In this document: positions 7,485 to 15,574 of the stretch, one piece after another | Layout: each line of letters opens with the position of its first letter | Position numbering within the stretch: position 1 is the stretch's first letter | Source of the DNA: an uncultured Blautia sp. | GTDB taxonomy: Bacteria; Bacillota; Clostridia; Lachnospirales; Lachnospiraceae | Length of the DNA stretch: 32,071 nucleotides | Reading direction: 5' to 3' | NCBI GenBank assembly: GCA_900539525.1 | Contig: UQCM01000033.1 | Location: forward strand, 1-32,071 | The notes under the pieces: generated by a model | The model's database searches: none | Told to the model about the DNA's origin: nothing | What the model saw: the letters and a program-made list of their open reading frames with translations, nothing else | Position numbers and translations under genes: made by a program

Positions 7485-9311
7485 ATGAAAAGAGAAAATG
7501 TCCGTAATGTGGCAATTATCGCCCATGTTGACCATGGCAAAACGACACTCGTTGATGAACTGCTCAAAGGAAGCGGAGTCTTCCGTGCCAATCAGGCGGT
7601 CACTGAACGCGTCATGGATTCCAATGATCTGGAGCGTGAACGCGGGATTACGATTTTGTCCAAAAATACTGCTGTTTTTTATAAAGATACAAAAATTAAC
7701 ATTGTAGATACTCCGGGGCATGCCGACTTTGGCGGCGAAGTGGAACGTGTACTGAAAATGGTAAACGGTGTCATTCTGCTGGTAGATGCCTTTGAAGGTC
7801 CCATGCCCCAGACCAAATTCGTTCTCAGAAAAGCCCTCGAACTGGATCTTTCTGTTATTGTATGCATCAATAAGATCGACCGTCCGGAAGCACGTCCGGA
7901 AGAGGTCGTGGATGAAGTTCTGGAGCTTCTGATGGATCTGGATGCATCCGATGAGCAGCTGGACTGTCCGTTTTTATACGCTTCTGCAAAAGCCGGCTAT
8001 GCTGTACGTGACCTGTCCGATGAGCCAAAGGATATGACTCCTCTCTTTGAAGCGATCCTGGATTCGATCCCGGCTCCCGAAGGTGATGAGACAGCCGGAA
8101 CCCAGGTGCTGATCAGCACCATTGATTACAATGAATACGTAGGCCGAATCGGTGTCGGAAAGGTGGACAATGGCACGATCCGGGTAAATCAGGACTGTGT
8201 CATGGTCAATCACCATGATCCCGATAAACAGAAGAGGGTTAAGATCAGCAAGCTTTATGAATTTGACGGTCTGAACAAGGTCGAGGTTACGGAAGCTACG
8301 GTAGGTTCTATCGTTGCTATTTCCGGTATTGCAGATCTTCATATCGGTGACACTCTGTGTTCTCCGGATCATGTGGAGGCGATTCCGTTTCAGAAGATCT
8401 CCGAACCCACCATCGCCATGCACTTTATGGTCAACGACAGCCCTCTGGCCGGACAGGACGGTAAATACGTTACCTCCCGCCATCTGCGTGACCGCCTGTT
8501 CCGCGAGCTGAATACCGATGTCAGCCTTCGAGTGGAAGAGACCGATACCACGGAGGCCTACAAGGTTTCCGGACGTGGGGAGCTTCATCTGTCTGTCCTG
8601 ATCGAAAACATGCGCCGTGAGGGTTACGAGTTCGCAGTAAGCAAGGCGGAGGTGCTCTACCACACAGACGAACGCGGAAGGAAGCTGGAGCCAATGGAAC
8701 TGGCATATGTGGATGTACCGGAAGAATTCTCCGGCACGGTCATCCAGAAGCTGAGCCTCAGAAAGGGCGAGCTGCAGGGCATGAGCATCATTGGCGGCGG
8801 CTATACAAGGCTGGAATTCTCCATTCCGTCCAGAGGTCTGATCGGATACAGAGGCGAATTTCTGACCGACACAAAAGGAAACGGAATCTTAAATACCATC
8901 TTCGATGGCTATGCTCCTTATAAAGGAGATATCCAGTACCGGAAACAGGGCTCCCTTATAGCCTTTGAGGCCGGTGAGTCCGTAACCTACGGTCTGTTCA
9001 ATGCCCAGGAGAGAGGAACACTCTTCATCGGACCGGGAGAAAAGGTTTACTCCGGCATGGTCATCGGACAGAGCGGAAAGACAGAAGATATTGAGCTGAA
9101 TGTGTGCAAGACAAAACATCTGACAAACACCCGCTCCTCCTCCGCTGACGAGGCACTGAAGCTGACACCTCCTAAGATCTTAAGCCTTGAAGAAGCGCTG
9201 GAGTTCATCGATACCGACGAGCTGCTGGAGGTAACGCCGGAAAACCTGCGTATCCGCAAGAAGATCCTGGATCCGACACTGCGCAAGCGCTCTAAGATCA
9301 ATAAACAGTAA
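7485..9311 (+). CDS. typA: Ribosome-associated translational GTPase TypA/BipA
   Basis: At 608 residues this is full length for TypA/BipA, an EF-G-like GTPase that binds the ribosome and aids assembly and stress adaptation. All GTPase motifs are intact: AHVDHGKTT at 13-21, RERGIT at about 51-56, DTPGH at 75-79 and NKID at 129-132. The family-typical C-terminal block is present (SRGLIGYRGEFLTDTKGNG and the final basic ENLRIRKKILDP). The start is fixed by the conserved MKRENVRNVAIIAHVDHG; the ribosome site is weak (AGAGAG). The gene is single and convergent with spoIIR, sharing the hairpin at 9320-9369. Confidence 0.97.
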   Translation: MKRENVRNVAIIAHVDHGKTTLVDELLKGSGVFRANQAVTERVMDSNDLERERGITILSKNTAVFYKDTKINIVDTPGHADFGGEVERVLKMVNGVILLVDAFEGPMPQTKFVLRKALELDLSVIVCINKIDRPEARPEEVVDEVLELLMDLDASDEQLDCPFLYASAKAGYAVRDLSDEPKDMTPLFEAILDSIPAPEGDETAGTQVLISTIDYNEYVGRIGVGKVDNGTIRVNQDCVMVNHHDPDKQKRVKISKLYEFDGLNKVEVTEATVGSIVAISGIADLHIGDTLCSPDHVEAIPFQKISEPTIAMHFMVNDSPLAGQDGKYVTSRHLRDRLFRELNTDVSLRVEETDTTEAYKVSGRGELHLSVLIENMRREGYEFAVSKAEVLYHTDERGRKLEPMELAYVDVPEEFSGTVIQKLSLRKGELQGMSIIGGGYTRLEFSIPSRGLIGYRGEFLTDTKGNGILNTIFDGYAPYKGDIQYRKQGSLIAFEAGESVTYGLFNAQERGTLFIGPGEKVYSGMVIGQSGKTEDIELNVCKTKHLTNTRSSSADEALKLTPPKILSLEEALEFIDTDELLEVTPENLRIRKKILDPTLRKRSKINKQ

Positions 9312-9319
9312 ACCTTTAC

Positions 9320-9369
9320 AGTCCCCGGCAGGACATGGAAATACCTCTTACCATGTCCTGCCGGGGACT
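9320..9369. terminator. Shared hairpin terminator between convergent typA and spoIIR
   Basis: A 19-bp perfect stem (9320-9338 with 9351-9369, GTCCCCGGCAGGACATGG type arms) and a 12-nt loop lie 8 nt past typA and 15 nt past spoIIR. Neither side has a strong U-tract, but length and GC content make it a good bidirectional terminator. Confidence 0.75.
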
Positions 9370-9384
9370 TCCTATATGGACTGT

Positions 9385-10095
9385 TCAGAACAGGTCCTCA
9401 AAATGCAGAAGTTCAAACAGACGGCAGGTAATTTTATACTTACTGTGCTTCCAGTCAAAGAGACTTTCGTACTCTTCCTCTGTGAGCACATTTTTCAATT
9501 CCTGCTTTTCCTCCTCCGGCACGACTGCATGGACAGAATCAACGAAACACAGATTCGGGAACAGGACACACCACCAGTTTTTTCCCTGCGCCTCTCCGAT
9601 ACATATCCGCAGCGCCTGATAACATCCTGCCGGAAAGGTACAGTCCCCGTAAGATTTTCTGGGAAAATAACATTCCGACAGCGTGACTCCTGCAGAATAT
9701 GTATATCCCTCCCTTTCTATCGCCTCCCGTGCAGCCATCCCGATTTCTTCGATATGACCCTCAACTCTTTTCTTTGTCTCTTCTATACTCCCGGCGCCGT
9801 AAAGCACCGGCTTCATATATTCAATGACGGCATCCCTTACCGTGAGTTTTAATGCCTGATCCTCCCTGCTGTCACTGTTAGCGATCACATGAAACCGCAG
9901 GATCTCCCGCGCGATCCCCTGCTGCAGCCCGGCAGTCTCTGCTTTTCCATGTCCCTTTACAGCCATTCCCGCTGCAGCCAGAAGCCCGGCCGCTGTAATG
10001 ATCATGCACAAAATCATGAGCTGTCTTCTGTAAAACCATAAAAAATCTCTGCATGTTTCCCTCATTTTCCTTTTCATTCTCCTGCCTCTTTTCAT
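9385..10095 (-). CDS. spoIIR: Stage II sporulation protein R (SpoIIR)
   Basis: This is the secreted forespore signal that activates SpoIIGA and so pro-sigma-E processing in the mother cell. At 236 residues it has an N-terminal basic stretch, one membrane or signal segment at about 24-46, and the SpoIIR signature: ILRFHVIANSDSREDQALKL followed by VRDAVIEYM, then YPAG-like DCTFPAGCYQALRI, WWCVLFPNLCFVD and a C-terminal LFELLHFE. The start at 10095 follows GGAGG by 4-5 nt; a second ATG at 10077 is possible. It lies 48 nt downstream of the gerC-like gene on the same strand, so it may be read with the ger genes. In Bacillus spoIIR belongs to the sigma-F regulon; no sigma-F site is claimed here. 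Confidence 0.92.
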   Translation of the reverse strand: MKRGRRMKRKMRETCRDFLWFYRRQLMILCMIITAAGLLAAAGMAVKGHGKAETAGLQQGIAREILRFHVIANSDSREDQALKLTVRDAVIEYMKPVLYGAGSIEETKKRVEGHIEEIGMAAREAIEREGYTYSAGVTLSECYFPRKSYGDCTFPAGCYQALRICIGEAQGKNWWCVLFPNLCFVDSVHAVVPEEEKQELKNVLTEEEYESLFDWKHSKYKITCRLFELLHFEDLF

Positions 10096-10143
10096 GCATC
10101 CTCCAATATCGAAAGGATGCCCGTCTTTCAGAGAATTATTCAG

Positions 10144-10704
10144 CTAATCCACTCTCTTTGGCACCGGAATATTTCCTGCCGTCACTGCATCCCGGGTAAT
10201 CACAAAGCTTTCGCCCGGCAGAAGCGCCCCACCCTCCACCACCAGTCCCGGTATCTCGATCGATGCTTCACTGTTATGCAGATAATTCAGCAGATCTTTC
10301 AGCATCAGCCCCTCCTCTTCTTTTCCCGGACGGTTCTTTGCTAAATCCTCCAGATAAAGTCCGGTATCGTCTTCGTTCTTCTCTGCAAGAGCCAATACCT
10401 CTTCATCCCCGGCAAACATCAGAATATTTCTGGCAAAGGCCGGATTTCCTTCCAGATAATCAAGAATTTCCCGCAGGCTCTCCGGTTCATAGATCTCGTC
10501 TTCAGAAAGGATCACTGCTTTGACATGCCCGTAATCAATATATTTGCTGCTCCTTTCCTGAAGCGCTTTTCTCCTGGCAGAAAGATCTGCCGAGTCCACC
10601 ACAAGAACCGTGGGAAATTCCCGGTCTTCCAGCTCCCGTCTGCCGCATCCTCCCAGAAGAATGCCAGACATCAGAACGAACCCTATCCTTATCCATTTTC
10701 TCAT
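10144..10704 (-). CDS. GerC-type germination lipoprotein, N-terminal domain only
   Basis: This 186-residue lipoprotein has a signal ending in LLGGC (Cys20 as the lipidated residue) followed by GRRELEDREFPTVLVVD, the start of the Ger(x)C N-terminal domain. It ends after a strand resembling the domain's final G-x-ALF segment (GGALLPGESFVI...AGNI). Ger(x)C proteins are usually about 370-400 residues, so the C-terminal domains are missing and no remnant is seen downstream. The start at 10704 follows AAAGGAG, and its ATG overlaps the gerB stop (ATGA), a classic coupled arrangement. The protein should sit in the spore inner membrane with the GerA and GerB subunits. Confidence 0.75.
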   Translation of the reverse strand: MRKWIRIGFVLMSGILLGGCGRRELEDREFPTVLVVDSADLSARRKALQERSSKYIDYGHVKAVILSEDEIYEPESLREILDYLEGNPAFARNILMFAGDEEVLALAEKNEDDTGLYLEDLAKNRPGKEEEGLMLKDLLNYLHNSEASIEIPGLVVEGGALLPGESFVITRDAVTAGNIPVPKRVD

Positions 10705-11789
10705 GTCCCTTTTCTCCTTTTTACAAATTCTACGACTCCAAGAATCACCGTACACATCACCGCAAGGGGCACACACAGGTATCCGTTCACAATGGTATAT
10801 ACTCTGACAGCTGTACCATAGGATCCGCACCAGAGTGCTGCCGCGAAAACCGCCAGTGCGATCAACGCCCCGCGGGGGCGCGTCTTTCTTTCAAATATTT
10901 CCACTGTCAGCGTCTGCATATAGAACATTCCTGCACTGACTGCCGGAAAAAAGGATGCCAGCAGAAGTCCTGTAAAGATGACATCCCAGCGCTGCAGAAA
11001 GCCTCCCGGAATCTCAGCACTGCTCATCAGTGTCACAACGGGCCATGCCAGAGCACGCATCCCCGATCCGCCGAATGCCCCGATCGAAGCCAGAAACAGG
11101 CTGCATACCACGGCTCCCGTCACCGCCACAGCTCTCTTTAGCGTATGCCCTGCAGCCTGCCTGCTGTTCAGATGCGGGATCAGATACAGAAAGATCCCCA
11201 TACCCCCAAAAACGGTAAACGCCTTCATTCCGTGTCCGGCCATCCGCAGGCTAAGTTCGGCATTGCCCGGGGATAAATAGCCGGAATCAAGGGAAAATGC
11301 GATACAGACCAGCAGGAAAACCAGAGGATAGAGCACCACCGTGTAGAATACCTCTCCGACTCTGGCACGCACCTCCAGACCTCCGGACAGGATATAAACA
11401 CCGCCCAGAAGCACTGCTGCCATCAAAATTTCCTGTGACGCTTCCGGCAGGACAAAAGTAACTGCGATCATGCCGAACAAACGAACCAGAAGCACCGTGT
11501 TCAAAAAAGCATAACAAACGTAGAGCAGGGCAAGAAAACGCGCAAATCCCCTGCCCATGCTTTCACATACATAGGTGTGAAAGCTCCCTCGCACCTGACA
11601 TGCCATCTTCCCCACCAGCCATGCATAGACAAATGCAGACAATACACCTCCGAAAAGGCTTAAAAGGAAACTGCGGCTGCTCAGATCACCCGCAAACCCC
11701 GGCAGGAGAAGAACCGCCTTCGCCAGCCAGTCCAGCACGACCAGCCGTCCAAACTGTCTGGTTGATATTTTAAGATTGTCAGAAATCAT
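10701..11789 (-). CDS. Spore germination receptor subunit B (GerAB/GerB family permease)
   Basis: This 362-residue APC-superfamily membrane protein has about ten hydrophobic segments, the normal form for the B subunit of Ger-type nutrient receptors. Family traits include the N-terminal ISTRQF segment before TM1, LGGVYILSGGLEVRARVGEVFY in mid-protein and a final TM followed by VEFVKRRK. The start at 11789 follows GAGGGT by 6 nt; its ATG overlaps the stop of gerA (ATGA), and its own stop overlaps the start of gerC. The B subunit is thought to bind the germinant, but the germinant cannot be predicted. Confidence 0.88.
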   Translation of the reverse strand: MISDNLKISTRQFGRLVVLDWLAKAVLLLPGFAGDLSSRSFLLSLFGGVLSAFVYAWLVGKMACQVRGSFHTYVCESMGRGFARFLALLYVCYAFLNTVLLVRLFGMIAVTFVLPEASQEILMAAVLLGGVYILSGGLEVRARVGEVFYTVVLYPLVFLLVCIAFSLDSGYLSPGNAELSLRMAGHGMKAFTVFGGMGIFLYLIPHLNSRQAAGHTLKRAVAVTGAVVCSLFLASIGAFGGSGMRALAWPVVTLMSSAEIPGGFLQRWDVIFTGLLLASFFPAVSAGMFYMQTLTVEIFERKTRPRGALIALAVFAAALWCGSYGTAVRVYTIVNGYLCVPLAVMCTVILGVVEFVKRRKGT

Positions 11790-13267
11790 AGCTTTACCCT
11801 CATTCTTCTGCGATTCTGTCTGCGTGCGAACACAGGGCGCTTCCACATTTTGTACAGTGGATAACGAAAGAGCGCATCCCGGCTGTCACCTTTCACATTC
11901 ACATTTTTCCCTGTAAAAGGCATCAGATACGGGATTCCAAAGCTCTTAAGCCCGGCCAGATGGGTCAGTACCAGGACCCATCCAAATACAATTCCCAGAA
12001 TTCCGAAACCCGCGCACAGAGCTATCATCAGATACTTGACCAGACGGAATGCCTCTGATAATTCCTCATTCGGAACAGAAAAGGATCCCAGCGCCGTCAA
12101 TGCTACGATGATCACTACTACAGGGCTGACGATATTGGCACTCACCGCAGCCTGTCCGATGATCAATCCCCCTACGATACCGATGGTATTTCCGATCGGT
12201 CCGGGCATACGAAGCCCTGCTTCCCGCAGAAGTTCAAAGGCCAGCTCCAGAAGCAGGATCTCCACCAATGCCGGGAACGGTACGCCTTCTCTGGCCTTAG
12301 CCAGCGAAAAGATCAGATTTGTGGGCAGCAGCTGGGTATGGAAGTTTACTGCCGCAAGATACAGTCCCGGCAGAGACACTGCCAGAAATGCCGCCAGATA
12401 ACGGATGACACGTAAAAAAGATACAATGGCAAAATGGCGGTAGTAATCATCACTTGTCTGAAACAGTGTGTTAAAAGTTGTCGGCAGAATCAATGCTTCC
12501 GGAGAGTTGTCACATACAAGAACGACTCTCCCCTCCAGCACTGCCATTGCTGCACGGTCAGGACGCTCTGTTGTCTGATACTGAGGAAACGGAGACAGCT
12601 TCTCATCTGCTGTCAGCTGCTCAATGATACCTCCATCCGGCACTCCGTCGATATCGAAGGACGAAAGTCTTTTTTCCAGACTCTCCAGAATCGGCGGATA
12701 GACCAGCCCCTCCACATATACCATAGCTGTCATTGTTTCGGAGTATCTTCCCAGGGCTTTCTCCTTTACCTTCATATCGGTACTTCTTACACGCTTCCGG
12801 ATGAGTGCTGTGTTGATCTTCACCGATTCAGAAAATGCTTCCCTGCTTCCACGCAATACCTTTTCCGATTCCGCTTTCATCACACCGATTCCCGGATATC
12901 CTTTACTGCCTATTTTGATCGCCTTATCAAAATGATCCACAAACAGCACGGCATTGCCTGCAAGCATGGCTGCCATGGCTTCCTTCATTGTTGAAAGTTC
13001 TTTCGTGTCGGAAACGCCAAGACTGTTCTTTCCTATGGCTGCACGGATTTCCTTTTCATCCATGTCCCACAGATGATTCAGCATCTTTCCTATGACCGAA
13101 TCCTCCAGCATCATATTGCTGGTGGCAGCCTCTATATAAATCAGGAAACAGTCCACTTTCTGTCCTTTGCCCAGCTTCATCGGCCGGAAAAGGATATCAT
13201 TACAGTCCCGGATCATTTCCTCTACTGCTGCCTGGTTATTTTTCAGATCTACAGATATCCTGTCCAT
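11786..13267 (-). CDS. Spore germination receptor subunit A (GerAA/GerKA family)
   Basis: This 493-residue protein is of normal length for the GerA family. The soluble N-terminal part (about 1-270) includes DCFLIYIEAATSNMML, GNAVLFVDHFDKAIKIGSKGYPGIG and VRSTDMKVKEK. It is followed by the membrane region with the hallmark segments LPGLYLAAVNFHTQLLPTNL, AFELLREAGLRMPGPIGNTI and IVGGLIIGQAAVSANIVSP, then a basic tail (RRQNRRRMRVKL). The start at 13267 follows GGGGTGA by about 7 nt. It is first in a gerA-gerB-gerC set, probably continuing to spoIIR. Such operons are normally under sigma-G; I did not find a convincing sigma-G site in the 195-nt gap upstream. Confidence 0.92.
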   Translation of the reverse strand: MDRISVDLKNNQAAVEEMIRDCNDILFRPMKLGKGQKVDCFLIYIEAATSNMMLEDSVIGKMLNHLWDMDEKEIRAAIGKNSLGVSDTKELSTMKEAMAAMLAGNAVLFVDHFDKAIKIGSKGYPGIGVMKAESEKVLRGSREAFSESVKINTALIRKRVRSTDMKVKEKALGRYSETMTAMVYVEGLVYPPILESLEKRLSSFDIDGVPDGGIIEQLTADEKLSPFPQYQTTERPDRAAMAVLEGRVVLVCDNSPEALILPTTFNTLFQTSDDYYRHFAIVSFLRVIRYLAAFLAVSLPGLYLAAVNFHTQLLPTNLIFSLAKAREGVPFPALVEILLLELAFELLREAGLRMPGPIGNTIGIVGGLIIGQAAVSANIVSPVVVIIVALTALGSFSVPNEELSEAFRLVKYLMIALCAGFGILGIVFGWVLVLTHLAGLKSFGIPYLMPFTGKNVNVKGDSRDALFRYPLYKMWKRPVFARRQNRRRMRVKL

Positions 13268-13303
13268 GTACCAGTCACCCCACGATTTTCTTTTCTTTAT
13301 GTC

Positions 13304-13341
13304 AACGATTCAGAGCCCCTTCGCAAAACTGCCTCTAATTC
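13304..13341. repeat. Dispersed repeat A5 (degenerate fragment)
   Basis: ATTCAGAGCCCCTTCGCAAA followed by ACTGCCTCTAA resembles the left arm of repeat A2. It lies upstream of gerA, between its ribosome site and the gntR terminator. Confidence 0.45.
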
Positions 13342-13360
13342 GAAGGAATTTACTGTATCG

Positions 13361-13389
13361 AAAAAAAGGATAAGATTTCTCTTATCCTT
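13361..13389 (-). terminator. Rho-independent terminator of ispE-gntR
   Basis: On the minus strand an AAGGATAAG/CTTATCCTT stem with a 6-nt loop is followed by TTTTTTT. Longer imperfect pairing (ACTGTAT... with ATACAGT) extends the stem. It lies 74 nt past the gntR stop codon. Confidence 0.8.
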
Positions 13390-13462
13390 CTTTTCGATAG
13401 TTTATACAGTTCTGCCTGTTTTATACTTTTTCCGGTCTTATCCTGAATACACTTTCCCGGTC

Positions 13463-14137
13463 TTATTCTTTTTCCCGGATACTGTTTATGATGGACTCTT
13501 TCTGGTTTTCAATATGAATACAGATCGCCTCGCCTGCTTTCTCCAGATCATGCTGCTCCAGTCCCTGCAGGATATCCTCATGTTCATTGAGAAGAACCTG
13601 ATACATACTCCTGTCCTTCAGATATTCCATCCGGTAACGATACATCTGTTCCCTCAGATTATTCAGGATCTGCACCAGTCTGCGGTTATTCGTTGCATCG
13701 TAGATGATTTCGTGAAATCTCATGTCTGCCTGTACGCGCGAAATGAGATCATCTCCCTCCATAGACTTCTTAAAATCCATGTTTGCCTTTCTAAGCTCCT
13801 GAAGCTGTTCTTCCGTAATATTCAGACAGGCATCCTTTACGGCCAGTTCCTCCAGAGCGGCACGCACCTCCAGTACATCCTCCAGATCCTTGATGGTAAT
13901 CTCAGCCACCTCTGCGCCTTTTCGCGGGATCATCAACACCAGTCCCTCCAGCTCCAGTTTTCGTATGGCTTCGCGCACAGGTGTCCGGCTCACCCCGAGC
14001 CTGTTGGCAAGCTGTATTTCCATCAGCCGCTCACCGGGTTTAAGCTCCCCCTTTAGAATTGCCTGACGTAAAGTGTTGAATACCACATCGCGAAGTGGCA
14101 GATACTCATTCATCTGAATCTGAAAATCACCTGTCAT
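13463..14137 (-). CDS. GntR-family transcriptional regulator, FCD (FadR) type
   Basis: This 224-residue DNA-binding protein has an N-terminal winged helix-turn-helix at about 12-75 (VVFNTLRQAILKGELKPGER, LANRLGVSRTPVREAIRKLE, LEGLV) and a C-terminal all-helical FCD ligand domain (LEVRAALEELAVKDA, DMRFHEIIYDATNN, LLNEHEDILQGLEQHDLEKA). The His and Asp residues expected for FCD metal binding are visible in FHEIIYD and NEHEDI. The start at 14137 (MTGDFQ) follows GGAGG by 8 nt; an ATG 15 nt upstream contains that ribosome site and is rejected. It lies 60 nt downstream of ispE and is probably co-transcribed. The effector and targets are unknown. Confidence 0.9.
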   Translation of the reverse strand: MTGDFQIQMNEYLPLRDVVFNTLRQAILKGELKPGERLMEIQLANRLGVSRTPVREAIRKLELEGLVLMIPRKGAEVAEITIKDLEDVLEVRAALEELAVKDACLNITEEQLQELRKANMDFKKSMEGDDLISRVQADMRFHEIIYDATNNRRLVQILNNLREQMYRYRMEYLKDRSMYQVLLNEHEDILQGLEQHDLEKAGEAICIHIENQKESIINSIREKE

Positions 14138-14197
14138 TTGTAGTTCCTCCATGATTATGTAGATCGGACATTCGCATTCCGCATTCCGTTTCCTGTA

Positions 14198-15106
14198 CTA
14201 ATTCGTCCTGCCACCTGTAGAGTCAGAAGATTCTTTAAATGCTTTATTAAAAATCTGTGTCAGGAACACCTGCTTTGCCACCGGATCTCTGTGCAGTTTT
14301 TCATAAGCGTATTTCGCCTTTTCCTTCGTATCAAACAGACCGAATACCGTAGGACCACTGCCGCTCATCATGGCATTGATGGCTCCATACTTCAGCATTT
14401 TCTCCTTGATCTGTCCGATCACCGGATATGCCGGGATCGTGACGGTCTCCAGTACATTGCCCATCCGGGCAGCCATCCCCTCCAGATTACCGTTTCGGAT
14501 CGCCTCCACCTGTGCATCAATATCCGGATGGAATTTCAGCTCATTCGCATGAAGATTTGTGTAGACAAATTTTGTAGAGACATGCGCATCCGGCTTGGCG
14601 ATCACCACATAACAGCCGGGCACAGGCGGAAGCTTCGTCAGACGCTCACCGATTCCTTCTGCCAGTGCCGTTCCACGCATCACACAGTAGGGCACATCCG
14701 CACCGATCTTTACCCCCCGTTCCATCAGTTCCTGCTTTGTGAGGTTCAGCTGGAACATGCGGTTGATTCCCACCAGCACGGCCGCTGCATCCGAACTTCC
14801 TCCCGCCATGCCTGCTGCCACGGGAATGACCTTCTTCAGACGGATCGATACACCTTTTTCGATTCCAAACTCATCCATCAACAGCTTTGCAGCTTTATAA
14901 ACCAGATTGTTCTCATTCACCGGAAGATAGGACAGATTCGTCCTTACCCGGATACCCGGTTTATCCGTCTGATGAATCTCAATCTGATCATATAACCGGA
15001 CTGTCTGCATAATCATGCGCACCTCATGATACCCGTCCTCTCTCTTGCGTACCACGTCCAGCCCCAGATTAATCTTTGCCAGCGCCTTCAGCCTGATCTC
15101 CTTCAT
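14198..15106 (-). CDS. ispE: 4-diphosphocytidyl-2-C-methyl-D-erythritol kinase
   Basis: This GHMP kinase phosphorylates CDP-methylerythritol in the MEP isoprenoid pathway. At 302 residues it has KALAKINLGLDVVRKREDGYHE at the N-terminus (catalytic Lys11), the ATP-binding PVAAGMAGGSSDAAA at 95-109, GVKIGADVPYCVMRG with the catalytic Asp137, and the C-terminal MMSGSGPTVFGLFD loop. All catalytic features are intact. The start at 15106 follows AAAGGAG by 7 nt. The likely promoter is at 15295-15322, leaving a leader of about 180 nt that carries repeat B3. A GntR regulator follows. Confidence 0.96.
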   Translation of the reverse strand: MKEIRLKALAKINLGLDVVRKREDGYHEVRMIMQTVRLYDQIEIHQTDKPGIRVRTNLSYLPVNENNLVYKAAKLLMDEFGIEKGVSIRLKKVIPVAAGMAGGSSDAAAVLVGINRMFQLNLTKQELMERGVKIGADVPYCVMRGTALAEGIGERLTKLPPVPGCYVVIAKPDAHVSTKFVYTNLHANELKFHPDIDAQVEAIRNGNLEGMAARMGNVLETVTIPAYPVIGQIKEKMLKYGAINAMMSGSGPTVFGLFDTKEKAKYAYEKLHRDPVAKQVFLTQIFNKAFKESSDSTGGRTN

Positions 15107-15169
15107 ACTCTTTCTCCTTTGCGTGTAATTGCAGCCTCGTCAGTTCCTGTTGTAAAGCGGATATTCACA

Positions 15170-15259
15170 TGAGTTACCCGACAAATGAGCCTGACGGGAC
15201 CCATAGACATAAAAATACCTGCAAGCATGTATTTTTATGTCCATTTGCCCCTTGGCTCA
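15170..15259. repeat. Dispersed structured repeat B3 (lacks two hairpins)
   Basis: A 90-bp family B copy, inverted relative to B1 in the window, keeps the closing stem, the GGG-C/GTCCC stem and the long hairpin with TATTTTTATGTC arms, but lacks the CATTTTTC and CGATTTT hairpins. It is flanked by TTCACA (15164-15169) and TTTACA (15260-15265). It lies in the ispE leader. Confidence 0.8.
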
Positions 15260-15294
15260 TTTACATTGTACTTTGTATACAAAATTCTTTTTAT

Positions 15295-15322
15295 ATCATA
15301 TCATGTCAGGACAAAAAGTCAA
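15295..15322 (-). promoter_or_regulatory. Promoter of ispE
   Basis: On the minus strand: -35 TTGACT (15317-15322), 16-nt spacer, -10 TATGAT (15295-15300). A weaker site closer to the gene (TTTACA, 17 nt, TGCAAT) lies between B3 and the start codon. Confidence 0.6.
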
Positions 15323-15364
15323 GCATAACTATCCGGAAACGTGCGCCGCCGGGTGCACACAGGG

Positions 15365-15392
15365 AAAAGGGGGAGCCTTTGCTCCCCCTTTT
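15365..15392 (-). terminator. Rho-independent terminator of the sialidase gene
   Basis: A 12-bp stem (AAAAGGGGGAGC/GCTCCCCCTTTT) with a 4-nt loop has T runs on both sides, so it can work in both directions. It lies about 180 nt past the sialidase stop; repeat E2 fills the space between. Confidence 0.8.
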
Positions 15393-15404
15393 TCTTACAT
15401 CACA

Positions 15405-15569
15405 TGATGCCTTCGGATTTTTCCGCGCTACCGCGCTCCCAAAATCCGAAAACATTCGAAATCCGCTCATTTTTCTTCGAAAAATGGCTACTTTCTCATG
15501 TTTAGCGGGTCCCAATGTCATGATTTTTCATGCAAGCATGAAAATCATGACCTTTTGACCCTGGCATCA
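15405..15569. repeat. Dispersed structured repeat E2 (full length)
   Basis: A 165-bp element runs from TGATGCC to GGCATCA, starting 5 nt past the sialidase stop. Read in reverse complement it has the B1 architecture: closing TGATGCC/GGCATCA; GGGTC/GACCC; a long CATGATTTT hairpin; the same CATTTTTC-GAA-GAAAAATG hairpin; and TTCGGATTTT/AAAATCCGAA topped by CGC/GCG. Confidence 0.8.
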
Positions 15570-15574
15570 TCATA

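Noticed and set aside
7974..8663. 229-codon minus-strand open frame
   Set aside because: It lies wholly inside typA, which is a clear full-length gene on the other strand.
13073..14056. 327-codon plus-strand open frame
   Set aside because: It is antisense to the gerA start, the gntR terminator and gntR itself. Low-complexity His/Phe/Leu composition fits a shadow frame.
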